IMG/VR virus record: IMGVR_UViG_3300021963_000317
Span: 1-37,672 of that record
Source: a virus
Length of the DNA stretch: 37,672 nucleotides
Reading direction: 5' to 3' (one strand)
Shown here: positions 22,794 to 31,377 of the stretch, in pieces
Layout: each line of letters starts with the position of its first letter
Position numbering within the stretch: the first letter of the stretch is position 1
The notes under the pieces: model-generated
The model's database searches: none
What the model was told of the DNA's origin: nothing
What the model saw: only the letters and a program-made list of their open reading frames with translations
Translations under genes and position numbers: made by a program

Positions 22794-22949
22794 ATGCAAG
22801 TAACATTTAACGAAGAACAAATCAAGATGCTTCAAAATTGGGCAAGTGAAATTCCAACAAAGTATGGTATGGACTTTCTTAATTTTTTAGGTAAAGCAGT
22901 TCAAGACCAAAACCCCCCACCTGCCGAGGAAATTAAGGCAGAAGAATAA
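22794..22949 (+). CDS. Small hypothetical protein (51 aa)
   Basis: ATG 22794 opens a 51-residue frame: MQVTFNEEQIKMLQNWASEI onward, ending QDQNPPPAEEIKAEE. The first half is a likely amphipathic helix and the end is Pro/Glu-rich. The stop overlaps the tape-measure ATG by one base (TAATG), the same coupling used elsewhere in this genome, and the frame fills an otherwise empty gap. No family is recognised; a small tail-assembly partner of the tape measure is possible. Confidence 0.6.
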   Translation: MQVTFNEEQIKMLQNWASEIPTKYGMDFLNFLGKAVQDQNPPPAEEIKAEE

Positions 22950-25135
22950 TGGCAGAAAATAGTTTAATACTTGATGTTGATGTAAAACCACTAAAATCAC
23001 AACTTAAAGAAGCGACTGTTTCATTACAGGCTGCTAGACAAAAGTTTGGTGAGTTTAGCGAGGAAGCAATACAGGCTGCCAATAAGGTTGCTGCTATCAA
23101 AGATGAGATAGAAGCAGCAGGTGAACAGGCTGCATTGTTTGACCCAGGAAAGCGATTTCAAGCATTGACTACGGCAGCGAGTACGGCTGCGGCAGGTATA
23201 TCAGCGGTATCGGGTGCTATGGCATTGTTTGGCGAACAGAATGAAGATGTAGCCAAAACTTTGCAGAAGGTACAGGGTGCTATGGCATTATCACAAGGTC
23301 TATCTCAATTAAAAGATATTGGGAAGGTCGGTGAACAACTTAAAATTTCTTTCAAAGGCTTGACCGCAGGTGCGAATTCCTTTAAGAAAGCACTTATCTC
23401 TACGGGGATAGGTGCATTAGTTGTTGCCGTTGGGTTATTAGTAGCCTATTGGGATGATATCAAGGCAGCCGTTGGCGGTGTAAGTAAGGAACAGAAAAAA
23501 TTAAATGAAAGTTCCAAAGAAAATCTAAAAACACAGGAAGATAAGTTAGATGCGATAGATGGGCAATCTAATCAACTGAAACTGCAAGGTAAAAGTGAAA
23601 AAGATATACTCAATCTAAAAATAAAACAAAGTGATGAGGCGATAAAGGCTGCCGAAGTGAATCTTGCAAACTCAAAAGCAACAAAAGATGCACAGGTAAA
23701 AGCAGCACAGAGGAATAAAGAAATATTACAGGGTATTATAACATTTCTGTCAGCACCATTGGTTGCCGTATTGGCGATGATTGACCAAGTTGGTAAAGCA
23801 TTAGGCAAAAACTTTGGACTAGCAGAAGGCTTTACAGGTGGACTAGCGAAAATGGTGTTTGACCCAGAGGAAACTGCCAAAGATGGGGATGCTACTATCA
23901 AGGAAGCAGAAGATACTCTGAACAAATTGAAAGAAAAAAGAGCAGGTTATCAAATTGCAGTACAAGGTATAGACAAAGCAGCAGCAGATAAGGCAAAAGG
24001 TGAGAAAGAAAAACAAGATGCCAAAGAATTAGAGGCTCAAAAAATACTTCAAGAAGCAAAAAATAAACTACTTGATAAACAAAAACAAGAGGAAGCAGCC
24101 ATAGAGGAAGCCTATAAAGAGAAATTTAAGAAACTGAAAGAGGCAGGTATCAAAGATGATGGTAGTTTAGAGGCTGCTAAGCAAAAAGAATTGGCTGATA
24201 TTAGAGAAAAATATGCGAAAGAGGAAGCAGATAAGCAATTAGCATTTGATAAAGAGATAAATAAGGCTAGAACAGAGGCTCGTTTGTCTGCAATTAAAGA
24301 TGAAAACGAAAGAGCAAAGCAAGAATTGTTGGCTAACTATCAATCACAATATGCAGATATAGATGCTAACGAAAAATTTACTGCTGAACAGAAACTAGCA
24401 CTAAAAAAAGCCTTACAAGAAAAGGAAAACGCAGAATTAGATAATCTTGAAAATCAAAGGAAAGCACAGAAGTTCAATCAAGATGTGGCTGACCTAGATT
24501 ATCAAATGAAACAATCCGAAATTCAGTTTGGAATACAAAAACAATTAGCAGATAAGAAGTTAGCACTAGCCAAAACGGAGTTTGAAAATGGTAGAATGAC
24601 TCAAACAGAGTACACTAATTTCTTACGAGCCAACGCAGAAGAACAAAAAAAGATAGATGAGGCTAGTGTACAGGCTAAAATGCAGGTTGCTCAACAGGTC
24701 GCAGGTATTTTAAGTTCAATGTCTGACCTAGCAGGTAAAGATACGGCAGCAGGTAAAGGTTTGGCGATTGCCGCTGCCACAATTAACACATATACAGGTG
24801 CGACACAGGCTTTGAATAGCAAAGTTCCCGCTCCTGAACCATTGGCGACTATCATTCGTATAGCACAAGCAGGTGTTATTATCGCTAGTGGTATAAAATC
24901 TATACGCGAAATAGCCAAAACAAAAGTTCCAAGCGGTGGTGGAGCATCTGCACCGAGTGTAAGCATGGGTGCACCTGCAACGGCATCAGCAGTTCCCACT
25001 TTGGGGAGTAGTCCTGTAACGGCGATAGCCAATGTAATGCAAAATCAAAAGCCAATTAGGGCATTTGTAGTAGAAAGTGAGGTAACAGGTACACAAAGAA
25101 GGGTGGCTGATATTGAACGTAGGGCAGGATTTTAA
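22949..25135 (+). CDS. Tape measure protein
   Basis: A 728-residue, largely helical protein: an N-terminal coiled coil (LKSQLKEATVSLQAARQKFGEFSEEAIQAANKVAAIKDEIEAAG), an Ala-rich segment, a hydrophobic span (ALISTGIGALVVAVGLLVAYW, about 148-168) and a second at about 265-280 (ITFLSAPLVAVLAMI), long charged Lys/Glu coiled coils (about 350-560), and the C-terminal RAFVVESEVTGTQRRVADIERRAGF typical of Bacteroidota phage tape measures. Using the common rule of about 0.15 nm per residue, tail length would be near 110 nm. It sets tail length and is injected at infection. It begins at a TAATG overlap. Confidence 0.85.
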   Translation: MAENSLILDVDVKPLKSQLKEATVSLQAARQKFGEFSEEAIQAANKVAAIKDEIEAAGEQAALFDPGKRFQALTTAASTAAAGISAVSGAMALFGEQNEDVAKTLQKVQGAMALSQGLSQLKDIGKVGEQLKISFKGLTAGANSFKKALISTGIGALVVAVGLLVAYWDDIKAAVGGVSKEQKKLNESSKENLKTQEDKLDAIDGQSNQLKLQGKSEKDILNLKIKQSDEAIKAAEVNLANSKATKDAQVKAAQRNKEILQGIITFLSAPLVAVLAMIDQVGKALGKNFGLAEGFTGGLAKMVFDPEETAKDGDATIKEAEDTLNKLKEKRAGYQIAVQGIDKAAADKAKGEKEKQDAKELEAQKILQEAKNKLLDKQKQEEAAIEEAYKEKFKKLKEAGIKDDGSLEAAKQKELADIREKYAKEEADKQLAFDKEINKARTEARLSAIKDENERAKQELLANYQSQYADIDANEKFTAEQKLALKKALQEKENAELDNLENQRKAQKFNQDVADLDYQMKQSEIQFGIQKQLADKKLALAKTEFENGRMTQTEYTNFLRANAEEQKKIDEASVQAKMQVAQQVAGILSSMSDLAGKDTAAGKGLAIAAATINTYTGATQALNSKVPAPEPLATIIRIAQAGVIIASGIKSIREIAKTKVPSGGGASAPSVSMGAPATASAVPTLGSSPVTAIANVMQNQKPIRAFVVESEVTGTQRRVADIERRAGF

Positions 25136-25146
25136 TATTTATAACT

Positions 25147-26082
25147 ATGAAAGTGAAATTACCATTATATAAAATGCTAATCGCCGATGATATTGATGGC
25201 GAGGAAGAAGTTGATTATGTAGCATTGGTTGAATATCCTGCTATCCAGAGGAATTTTTTGGCATTTAACGAAGATACAGATGAGTTTGAAAGTTATGCTG
25301 ACTACCCTGATGGAGTAAAAGGTAACGCAAAAAGGGTATTAGAATATGCTGAAAAGAATGGTTGGGGTAATTGTGGCACTCCTGTTGGGAAACAAAGGGC
25401 GAATCAACTAGCGAATGGGGAGGCTATATCAGTAGAAACCATTAAAAGAATGTACTCGTTTCTAAGTAGGCATGAAGTTGATTTACAATCTAGCAAATCT
25501 TATGGCGATGGGTGTGGTAAATTGATGTATGATGCGTGGGGTGGTAAGGCTGCACTAGGTTGGAGTAGGAATAAATTGAGGCAATTGGGGTTATTAAATG
25601 AAGAACAAAGTGCAGATTTAAGGTTCGCTATACAAGATGAGGAACAAAGAATAGTAACAGGTCCGCTAATGATAGCCGATTTGCCTATTTATAGAAGGGA
25701 TGATGAGGAAGAATACTATGTCGTATTTAGTGCAGAGGAAATAAAAAAGATTGTACAAAGGTTTTTCAAAAAAGGTTATCAAGCCAAAGTTAATATAGAG
25801 CATAGCAAACCTGTTGATGATGTTTACATGTACGAAAGTTATATAATAGACAGGGAAAAGGGTGTTATGCCGCCAAAGGGATTTGAAGATGTGTCTGATG
25901 GTAGTTGGTTTGGTAGTTATAAAGTTGATAATGATAAGATATGGGGTGAAGTTAAGGCAGGTACATTCAAGGGATTTAGTGTGGAAGGTCTATTCAGATA
26001 CCAAAAAACCCAACAAACAATAACAGAAGAAGAAGTTATGATGTCAAAAATCATAAATATTTTAGAGCAAATTGAACACTAA
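25147..26082 (+). CDS. XkdF-type prohead protease with N-terminal inserted domain
   Basis: A 311-residue protein. Residues ~180-290 match XkdF-like capsid maturation proteins: QAKVNIEHSKPVDDVYMYESYIIDREKG, WFGSYKVDNDKIWGEVKAGTFKGFSVEGLF, with the His in NIEH and the GFSVEG Ser as likely catalytic residues of this protease family. N-terminal to it is a ~100-residue block: DYPDGVKGNAKRVLEYAEKNGWGNCGTPVGKQRANQLANGEAISVETIKRMYSFLSRH, a separate DdrB-like phage domain. It precedes scaffold and major capsid genes in the conserved protease-scaffold-capsid order. It has the ATATTTA-N5-ATG context. Confidence 0.72.
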   Translation: MKVKLPLYKMLIADDIDGEEEVDYVALVEYPAIQRNFLAFNEDTDEFESYADYPDGVKGNAKRVLEYAEKNGWGNCGTPVGKQRANQLANGEAISVETIKRMYSFLSRHEVDLQSSKSYGDGCGKLMYDAWGGKAALGWSRNKLRQLGLLNEEQSADLRFAIQDEEQRIVTGPLMIADLPIYRRDDEEEYYVVFSAEEIKKIVQRFFKKGYQAKVNIEHSKPVDDVYMYESYIIDREKGVMPPKGFEDVSDGSWFGSYKVDNDKIWGEVKAGTFKGFSVEGLFRYQKTQQTITEEEVMMSKIINILEQIEH

Positions 26083-26104
26083 TTAAAATTTAATATTTAC
26101 AATT

Positions 26105-26707
26105 ATGAACGCGAAAGAAGCATTACAAGAAATCAAAAAGTTGCTATTCACAGAGAATAGTGAACAGAAGTTTGCCCTCACAGATGGCAAATTAGAAGAT
26201 GGAACTGCTATCAAATACGATTTGGAAAGCGGTGAAATCTATGTGGTTGGTCAGGATGGTGCAAATATGCCTGCTCCTGTTGGCGAACACAAACTTGAAT
26301 CAGGCGAGGTAATCGTTGTGGTTGAAGAAGGTAAAATCGCAGAGGTTAAAAAGGCTGAAAGCGAACCAAAAGTTGAAGTAGAAGTAGAAGCAGCGAAGGA
26401 AGAAGAAGCACCAAAGGAAGATGACAAGATGAAGATTGATGAAAAGATGTCTGCGATGGAAGAAAAATACGCAGAACTTGAAAAGAAGGTTGAGGAAATG
26501 GCTAAAAAGTTGGATGAAATGGGTGCGAAAGAAGAAAAAATGAGTGAGGCAATTAAATTGTCAGCACAAGTTTTGGAATCATTAGCAACTGAACCATCTG
26601 CTGAACCAATCCAAAAACCTAATACTTTTTATAAAGAAGTAAAAGACGCGAAACAACAACAATTTAATAAATTGCAACAAGTATTTCAAAATTTAAAAAC
26701 AAAATAA
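26105..26707 (+). CDS. Capsid scaffold-like protein
   Basis: A 200-residue, highly charged protein. An N-terminal ~75-residue part is beta-rich, followed by a Glu/Lys-rich linker (VEVEVEAAKEEEAPKEDDKMKIDEKM), a heptad-type coiled coil (MEEKYAELEKKVEEMAKKLDEMGAKEEKM, about 117-145) and a basic C-terminal tail (FYKEVKDAKQQQFNKLQQVFQNLKTK), the layout of phage scaffolding proteins whose C-terminus binds the capsid protein. It lies between the protease and the major capsid gene with only one base to the latter. The scaffold call rests on composition and position. Confidence 0.72.
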   Translation: MNAKEALQEIKKLLFTENSEQKFALTDGKLEDGTAIKYDLESGEIYVVGQDGANMPAPVGEHKLESGEVIVVVEEGKIAEVKKAESEPKVEVEVEAAKEEEAPKEDDKMKIDEKMSAMEEKYAELEKKVEEMAKKLDEMGAKEEKMSEAIKLSAQVLESLATEPSAEPIQKPNTFYKEVKDAKQQQFNKLQQVFQNLKTK

Positions 26708-26708
26708 C

Positions 26709-27659
26709 ATGGCTTTAGATTTAACAGCACTTACAAACTATGTAGAAGAAAATGCCCAGCAACTTACTGCTGCTGCAATTTTTAGTGCGAAAACTGCTTC
26801 TTTGATTGAAGCAAAAGGAAATGTACAAGTAGGTATTAAATCAGCAGAAACAATCAACGTATTGACTACGGATGCGGTATTTCAAGCAGGTGGTACTTGC
26901 GGATTCAATGCTAGTGGTACAACTGCTATCACACAAAGACAATTAGCAGTAGGTAAAATCAAGGTACAAGAAGCAATCTGCCCTAAAACTTTTGAAGCGA
27001 AATATACTCAAAAGGCATTGAGAGTGGGTTCTACTTATGATTATATGGCTTATGCTAATGATTATACAAAGCAGAAGATTGAAAGAATCGGTGCTGCTCT
27101 TGAAACTGCGATTTGGCAAGGCGATACTGCGAGTGCTACGGCTAACCTAAATAAATTTAATGGATTTGCGACCATCATCAATGCTCTTGGCTTCGGTGGT
27201 GCAGGCGACCCAATCAATGGTAACGTATCTGCTCTTACAACTTTGACTAAGTCAAACGTAAGACAAGCACTTGATGACATTTTCTTGTCAATCCCTGCTG
27301 CTCTTTTGGATAAAGATGATTTTGTTATCTTCTGTGGTAACGATACATTCCGCGAATATATCGTAGCACTTCGTGAGGCTAACCTTTATCATTATCCTGT
27401 TGATGCTGCTAACATGGAAGTTGTTATCGCAGGTACAAACATCAAGTTGATTGGTGTGAATGGTTTGAACGGAACTGATTATATGGTTGGTATCTGTATG
27501 AGCAACATGTACTTGGGTACAGATATGTTGAATGAGCAAGATAAATTTGAATTGTTCTATGCGAAAGAGGCAGACGAGATGAGATTTGTAGTAGAATTCA
27601 AGTTAGGATGTCAAGTAGCATTCACAGATGAGATTGTTTTCTGGAAGAAAGCATCTTAA
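26709..27659 (+). CDS. Major capsid protein (HK97 fold)
   Basis: A 316-residue protein typical of Bacteroidota-phage HK97-fold major capsid proteins: an N-terminal arm (LTNYVEENAQQLTAAAIFSAKTASLIEAKGNVQVG), the E-loop/P-domain region (VQEAICPKTFEAKYTQKAL), the spine (TKQKIERIGAALETAIWQGD) and the A-domain (RQALDDIFLSIPAALLDKDDFVIFCGNDTFREYIVALREAN) with a C-terminal ELGCQV-type end. It begins one base after the scaffold stop. The stop is followed by a strong terminator hairpin (27674-27696), as is usual for an abundant late transcript. Confident by composition and order. Confidence 0.88.
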   Translation: MALDLTALTNYVEENAQQLTAAAIFSAKTASLIEAKGNVQVGIKSAETINVLTTDAVFQAGGTCGFNASGTTAITQRQLAVGKIKVQEAICPKTFEAKYTQKALRVGSTYDYMAYANDYTKQKIERIGAALETAIWQGDTASATANLNKFNGFATIINALGFGGAGDPINGNVSALTTLTKSNVRQALDDIFLSIPAALLDKDDFVIFCGNDTFREYIVALREANLYHYPVDAANMEVVIAGTNIKLIGVNGLNGTDYMVGICMSNMYLGTDMLNEQDKFELFYAKEADEMRFVVEFKLGCQVAFTDEIVFWKKAS

Positions 27660-27673
27660 TAGGAAAAAAATAT

Positions 27674-27696
27674 GGGTAGGAGAAATCCTACCCTTT
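27674..27696 (+). terminator. Rho-independent terminator after capsid gene
   Basis: GGGTAGGA (27674-27681) pairs perfectly with TCCTACCC (27686-27693) around a GAAA tetraloop and is followed by TTT; a run of A precedes it, so it may also work on the opposite strand. Confidence 0.85.
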
Positions 27697-27716
27697 AACT
27701 AAATAAATTTATCAAT

Positions 27717-28220
27717 ATGGCATGTGCATTAACACAAGGTTATACCCTTGATTGTAAAGATAGCGTAGGTGGTTTAACTGCCGTTTACTTCGCACCATGG
27801 GAAGATTTAGCGACTGTCACTATCGCAGCAGGTGTGGTTACTACTCTTACAATGGATGCTAGTAAAAAATTCTACAAATATGAACTTGTAAAAGAAAGTT
27901 CAAACTTTGCAGAAGCAGTAAATACAAACGTACAGAATGGTACAGTTTTTTATACGCAAACTTTGGAAGTTATTTTGAATAAATTGCAAGTGAATACTAG
28001 AAATGAAATCTTGCTTTTGGCTAAAAATAGACTAGCAGTAATCGCGACTGATAATAATGGCGATAATTGGTTTTTAGGTGTTGCTTACGGATTGGATTTG
28101 ACAGGTGGTGGTAGTGCCACAGGTACTGCATTCGGTGACAGAAGTGGTTACACTTTAACTTTCACAGGAAATGAGAAGGAATTAGCACCGAAAGTAACTG
28201 CTGCTATACCTATTGCATAG
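27717..28220 (+). CDS. Major tail tube protein
   Basis: A 167-residue beta-rich protein: MACALTQGYTLDCKDSVGGLTAVYFAPWEDLATV at the start, KFYKYELVKESSNFAEAVNTNVQNGTVFYTQTLEVILNKL in the middle and GDRSGYTLTFTGNEKELAPKV near the end. The MAC(x)4GYxLDC(K/R)DSxGG opening is characteristic of tail-tube proteins of Bacteroidota siphophages. The gene stands alone between two strong terminators (27674-27696 and 28255-28281), which fits high, separately controlled expression. The start context is AAATTTA-N5-ATG. Confidence 0.8.
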   Translation: MACALTQGYTLDCKDSVGGLTAVYFAPWEDLATVTIAAGVVTTLTMDASKKFYKYELVKESSNFAEAVNTNVQNGTVFYTQTLEVILNKLQVNTRNEILLLAKNRLAVIATDNNGDNWFLGVAYGLDLTGGGSATGTAFGDRSGYTLTFTGNEKELAPKVTAAIPIA

Positions 28221-28254
28221 GATTTGGTTTGTTTACATATGGTTTTTTGAAATT

Positions 28255-28281
28255 AGGCATCCTTTCGGGTGCCTTTTTTTT
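28255..28281 (+). terminator. Rho-independent terminator after tail tube gene
   Basis: AGGCATCC (28255-28262) pairs with GGGTGCCT (28267-28274, one G-T pair) around TTTC and is followed by a run of eight Ts, a textbook intrinsic terminator. The rest of the 28221-28312 gap holds the start-proximal ATATTTA element of the next gene. Confidence 0.9.
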
Positions 28282-28312
28282 ATACAACTACTAATTTATT
28301 ATATTTACTATT

Positions 28313-28669
28313 ATGATTAGACTTACAAAAAATGTAACAGGGTACATATATTTGAGTTTACAGGATAAAAGATTAACGTCTAGTGATTTGTATACCATAT
28401 TATTTGTAAATGAAGTAACAAACGAACAGGTCAGTTTGAATTTAACAGATGTTAGTGCCTTTAAAACAAGATATTCAAAGTTTCAAGTGCTAAATACCGC
28501 CTTCAATACTAAGACAATAGGGTTTTGGAGGTACTATGTAACACAGGCAGGTAGTGGTGCTACTATCATAGCAACAGGAAAATTTGAATTAGTAGATACC
28601 AATTTAAGTGATACGGAAGTCATTAGATACAATGGTTATAATGGCTTATATAAAACATATACAGTATGA
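28313..28669 (+). CDS. Hypothetical structural protein upstream of portal
   Basis: A 118-residue beta-rich protein, MIRLTKNVTGYIYLSLQDKRLTSSDLYTILFVNEVTNEQVSLNL, with FWRYYVTQAGSGATIIATGKFELVD in its second half and a C-terminal RYNGYNGLYKTYTV. It overlaps the portal start by four bases (ATGA). The 'G.a.....tG.f.lvd.....' layout resembles small virion proteins found beside portal or tail genes in related phages, so I infer a minor head or tail structural protein. The family is not named with confidence. Confidence 0.55.
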   Translation: MIRLTKNVTGYIYLSLQDKRLTSSDLYTILFVNEVTNEQVSLNLTDVSAFKTRYSKFQVLNTAFNTKTIGFWRYYVTQAGSGATIIATGKFELVDTNLSDTEVIRYNGYNGLYKTYTV

Positions 28670-30654
28670 TTAAATTCTTAAAGTTTGACCAAGTTCCTTT
28701 GCCTGTTTATAAAGAAGTGAAGGGTAAGGATTGGATATATTACGGCGAAAAGAACGATTATCCCGATTATCTATTACGTTTATACAATAATAGTGCGAAA
28801 CACAATGCCATCATCACAGGGAAGGTAGATTATATATGCGGTAATGGTTGGGATGTTCAGTCCGAAGATGAAATGGCGAAAGCAAAAGCCTATACTATTA
28901 TTGATAAGGTGAATACAAAAGGGGAAAGCCTAACTGATATCACTAAAAAAATGGCTACTGACTTATCTATATTCGGTGGTTATTACTTACAAGTTATTTG
29001 GAGCAAGGCGACAGGAGAAATTGCAGAAATATATCATATTGATTATTACAAGGTTAGAACTAATTCTATCAACAATACATATTTCGTTGCGGATGATTGG
29101 ATTAAAAACGGACAAGTCAATCCTAGACCTAACTATTTAGAATATGCCAAGTTTGATGATAACAATAGAACAGGCAGTCAAATACTTTATTTCAAGGAAT
29201 ATAGAGCAGGATGTAATATATACTCGCTGCCTGATTATAGGGGTGCTATTTCGTATATTGAACTAGATATATGTATAGGCGAATATCATTTGAATAGTAT
29301 CAATAATGGAATGTTCAGTTCTAAATTAATCAACCTAAATGGTGGTAGGGTTAGTGAGGAAGAAGAAAACAGGATTGAGAAACTATTTAAAGACAAATTT
29401 AGCGGCTCTAAGAATGCGGGTAAGTTTATGTTAGCCTTCAACGATAGCAAGGAAAATGAGCCATCTATAATCGATTTAAGCGGTACTGAACTTGACAAGC
29501 ACTTTGACCTGTTAAATAAAACCGTACAACAAGAGATTTTTAGCGGTCATAAGGTTACAAGTCCTATGCTATTTGGTATCAAAACAGAAGGGCAATTAGG
29601 TGGCAGGGCAGAATTACGTGAGGCTAGTGAGTTGTTTCAAAATACATACATAAATGCCAAGCAAAAAGAGATTGAACAGGTTATCAATTACCTATATTCT
29701 TTTAATGATGTAACGGCTGAAATGTTATTGAACAAGACAGAACCTATATCATATCAGTTTAGCGAAACTATCATTAGTGCAAATATGACACAGGATGAGA
29801 TTCGTGAGAAATTGAGCCTACCAATGATTGAAAAACAAGAAACTGATAATAGCCAAAACCTTATTAACTCACTCAATTCATTGAATCCTACACTATTACA
29901 GAAAGTAATAGAAAGTATGAACCCTGATGAATTGAGAGCATTAGTTGGTTTAACTCCGAAAGTACAGGATGTAGCGGTTACAACCCCTGTTGCAGCAGAA
30001 ACTATGCAAGTTTCATGTAGTCATACTAAAAATGATGATGAAATAATCGCATTATTTGAAGGGAAAGGAACTCCACAGGATAATTACATACAACTACAAC
30101 AGGATAGAATGTTTTTTACTGATATGGATGAGTTCAATAGACAACAAGATTTTGCTGAATACACATTAGATGCGGTACAAGAAAACATATTGGCTGCTAT
30201 CAAAGGTAATCCAACGGCTACTATACCAGATATTGCGAAAAAAGCAGGTGTCAGTAAGAATGTTGTAACTGATAGATTAAACACATTATTGGATGATGGA
30301 GTGGTGAAAGAGAAAATTAGTAGGGATGGCACTATAACTAGGACATTGACAAAAGTTGGTGATTCTGCTATCCGTAAATTAACCCCTATCACATCATATA
30401 AAGTGTTGTATAGTTACGAAGAAAGACCGAATGTGCCGAAGCCTATATCACAAAGCCGACCATTATGTCAAAAACTTTATGGTGGCAAGTTATATTTTAC
30501 TAGGGAAGAAATTCAAAATATCAGCGACCAATTAGGTTATTCTGTTTTTCAACTTTGTGGTGGATGGTATACTAACCCAGATACAGGCAGAACAACCCCA
30601 TATTGTAGGCATGAATGGAAAAGAAATGTTGTAATTGAAAAAACGTCAAGATGA
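28666..30654 (+). CDS. Portal protein with C-terminal winged-helix and CRHxW extension
   Basis: A 662-residue protein. Residues 1-~420 are a portal: DWIYYGEKNDYPDYLLRLYNNSAKHNAIITGKVDYICGNGW at the start and ILYFKEYRAGCNIYSLPDYRGAISYIELD in the wing/stem region, QQEIFSGHKVTSPMLFGI near the crown. The rest is not portal: about 505-560 (ENILAAIKGNPTATIPDIAKKAGVSKNVVTDRLNTLLDDGVVKEKISRDG) is a clear winged helix, and about 575-655 (SYKVLYSYEERPNVPKPISQSRPLCQKLYGGKLYFTREEIQNIS ... PYCRHEW) is a Cys/His-rich C-terminal domain. The portal forms the dodecameric DNA gate. Why it carries a DNA-binding domain is unclear. Confidence 0.82.
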   Translation: MIKFLKFDQVPLPVYKEVKGKDWIYYGEKNDYPDYLLRLYNNSAKHNAIITGKVDYICGNGWDVQSEDEMAKAKAYTIIDKVNTKGESLTDITKKMATDLSIFGGYYLQVIWSKATGEIAEIYHIDYYKVRTNSINNTYFVADDWIKNGQVNPRPNYLEYAKFDDNNRTGSQILYFKEYRAGCNIYSLPDYRGAISYIELDICIGEYHLNSINNGMFSSKLINLNGGRVSEEEENRIEKLFKDKFSGSKNAGKFMLAFNDSKENEPSIIDLSGTELDKHFDLLNKTVQQEIFSGHKVTSPMLFGIKTEGQLGGRAELREASELFQNTYINAKQKEIEQVINYLYSFNDVTAEMLLNKTEPISYQFSETIISANMTQDEIREKLSLPMIEKQETDNSQNLINSLNSLNPTLLQKVIESMNPDELRALVGLTPKVQDVAVTTPVAAETMQVSCSHTKNDDEIIALFEGKGTPQDNYIQLQQDRMFFTDMDEFNRQQDFAEYTLDAVQENILAAIKGNPTATIPDIAKKAGVSKNVVTDRLNTLLDDGVVKEKISRDGTITRTLTKVGDSAIRKLTPITSYKVLYSYEERPNVPKPISQSRPLCQKLYGGKLYFTREEIQNISDQLGYSVFQLCGGWYTNPDTGRTTPYCRHEWKRNVVIEKTSR

Positions 30655-31244
30655 GTGCTAATATATTAATGATAAGTGAGCAATCTTTTAAAGATTTTAC
30701 GATTGCTTCAAATAACATAGATTTAAAAAATCTTACGCAAATTATCAAAATGACACAGGATAGATACATTCATCCATTGTGTGGTAGTGCGTTGTACAAT
30801 AAAATCCTAGATTTAATTAACACAGGCGACATTACATTAGTTGGTAATGCAAAATATAAAACACTACTAGATAGTTATCTTACAGATACATTGTTTAATT
30901 ATGTATTAGGAGAGTTGCCGATGGCTATGCAATATAAATTTGTAAATAAAGGGGTGTTGAAAAAAACAAGTGAGAATAGTGAGCAACCGACATTCGCTGA
31001 ATTACAAAGTATTAGCAAATATTATCAAGGTTACGCAGAATGGTATGCTGAAAGAACTATTAATTACTTAACTGCGAATAGTGAAACATATCCTGAATAC
31101 TTAAATCCTGGAAGTGATATAACTGCTATATGGCCGATAAGCAATCAGTATAGAGTGGCTATCAATTTAGGTAATGGCGAATTAGAAGATACTAGACCAT
31201 ATAGTGAAAGATATCAAGGTAATCGTTATAAAAAACCATACTAG
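30651..31244 (+). CDS. Head-tail connector protein (DUF6712-like)
   Basis: A 197-residue protein, mostly helical: SEQSFKDFTIASNNIDLKNLTQIIKMTQDRYIHPLCGSALYNKILDLI (9-56), DSYLTDTLFNYVLGELPMAMQYKFVNKGVLKK (75-106), AEWYAERTINYLTANSETYPEYLNPG, then a short loop region ending SERYQGNRYKKPY. This is the layout of head-tail connectors seen directly after the portal or capsid genes in Bacteroidota phages. It overlaps the portal gene by four bases (ATGA). It probably docks between portal and neck proteins. Confidence 0.75.
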   Translation: MSANILMISEQSFKDFTIASNNIDLKNLTQIIKMTQDRYIHPLCGSALYNKILDLINTGDITLVGNAKYKTLLDSYLTDTLFNYVLGELPMAMQYKFVNKGVLKKTSENSEQPTFAELQSISKYYQGYAEWYAERTINYLTANSETYPEYLNPGSDITAIWPISNQYRVAINLGNGELEDTRPYSERYQGNRYKKPY

Positions 31245-31245
31245 A

Positions 31246-31377
31246 ATGGCATATACCAAAAATGAAAAAAAACTGAAAGAATATTTAAAAAAGAAAGATG
31301 AGTTTAAGCAACCTGATAGCAAAAATAAAAACAATACAACAAAGCCATCCAATGCTAAAAACATTCGGAGAGGGTGA
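31246..31377 (+). CDS. Small lysine-rich ORF (43 aa), doubtful
   Basis: ATG 31246 opens 43 residues (MAYTKNEKKLKEYLKKKDEF onward, ending KPSNAKNIRRG), very Lys/Asn-rich. It begins just after the connector stop and fills a 53-base gap, but 80 of its 132 bases overlap the well-supported gene at 31298 in another frame. The first 17 codons look like a plausible short leader peptide; the rest is probably a shadow. Confidence 0.3.
   Translation: MAYTKNEKKLKEYLKKKDEFKQPDSKNKNNTTKPSNAKNIRRG

Noticed and set aside
31246-31377. 43-residue lysine-rich ORF as a confident gene
   Set aside because: Most of it overlaps the tail terminator gene in another frame; it is listed only at low confidence.
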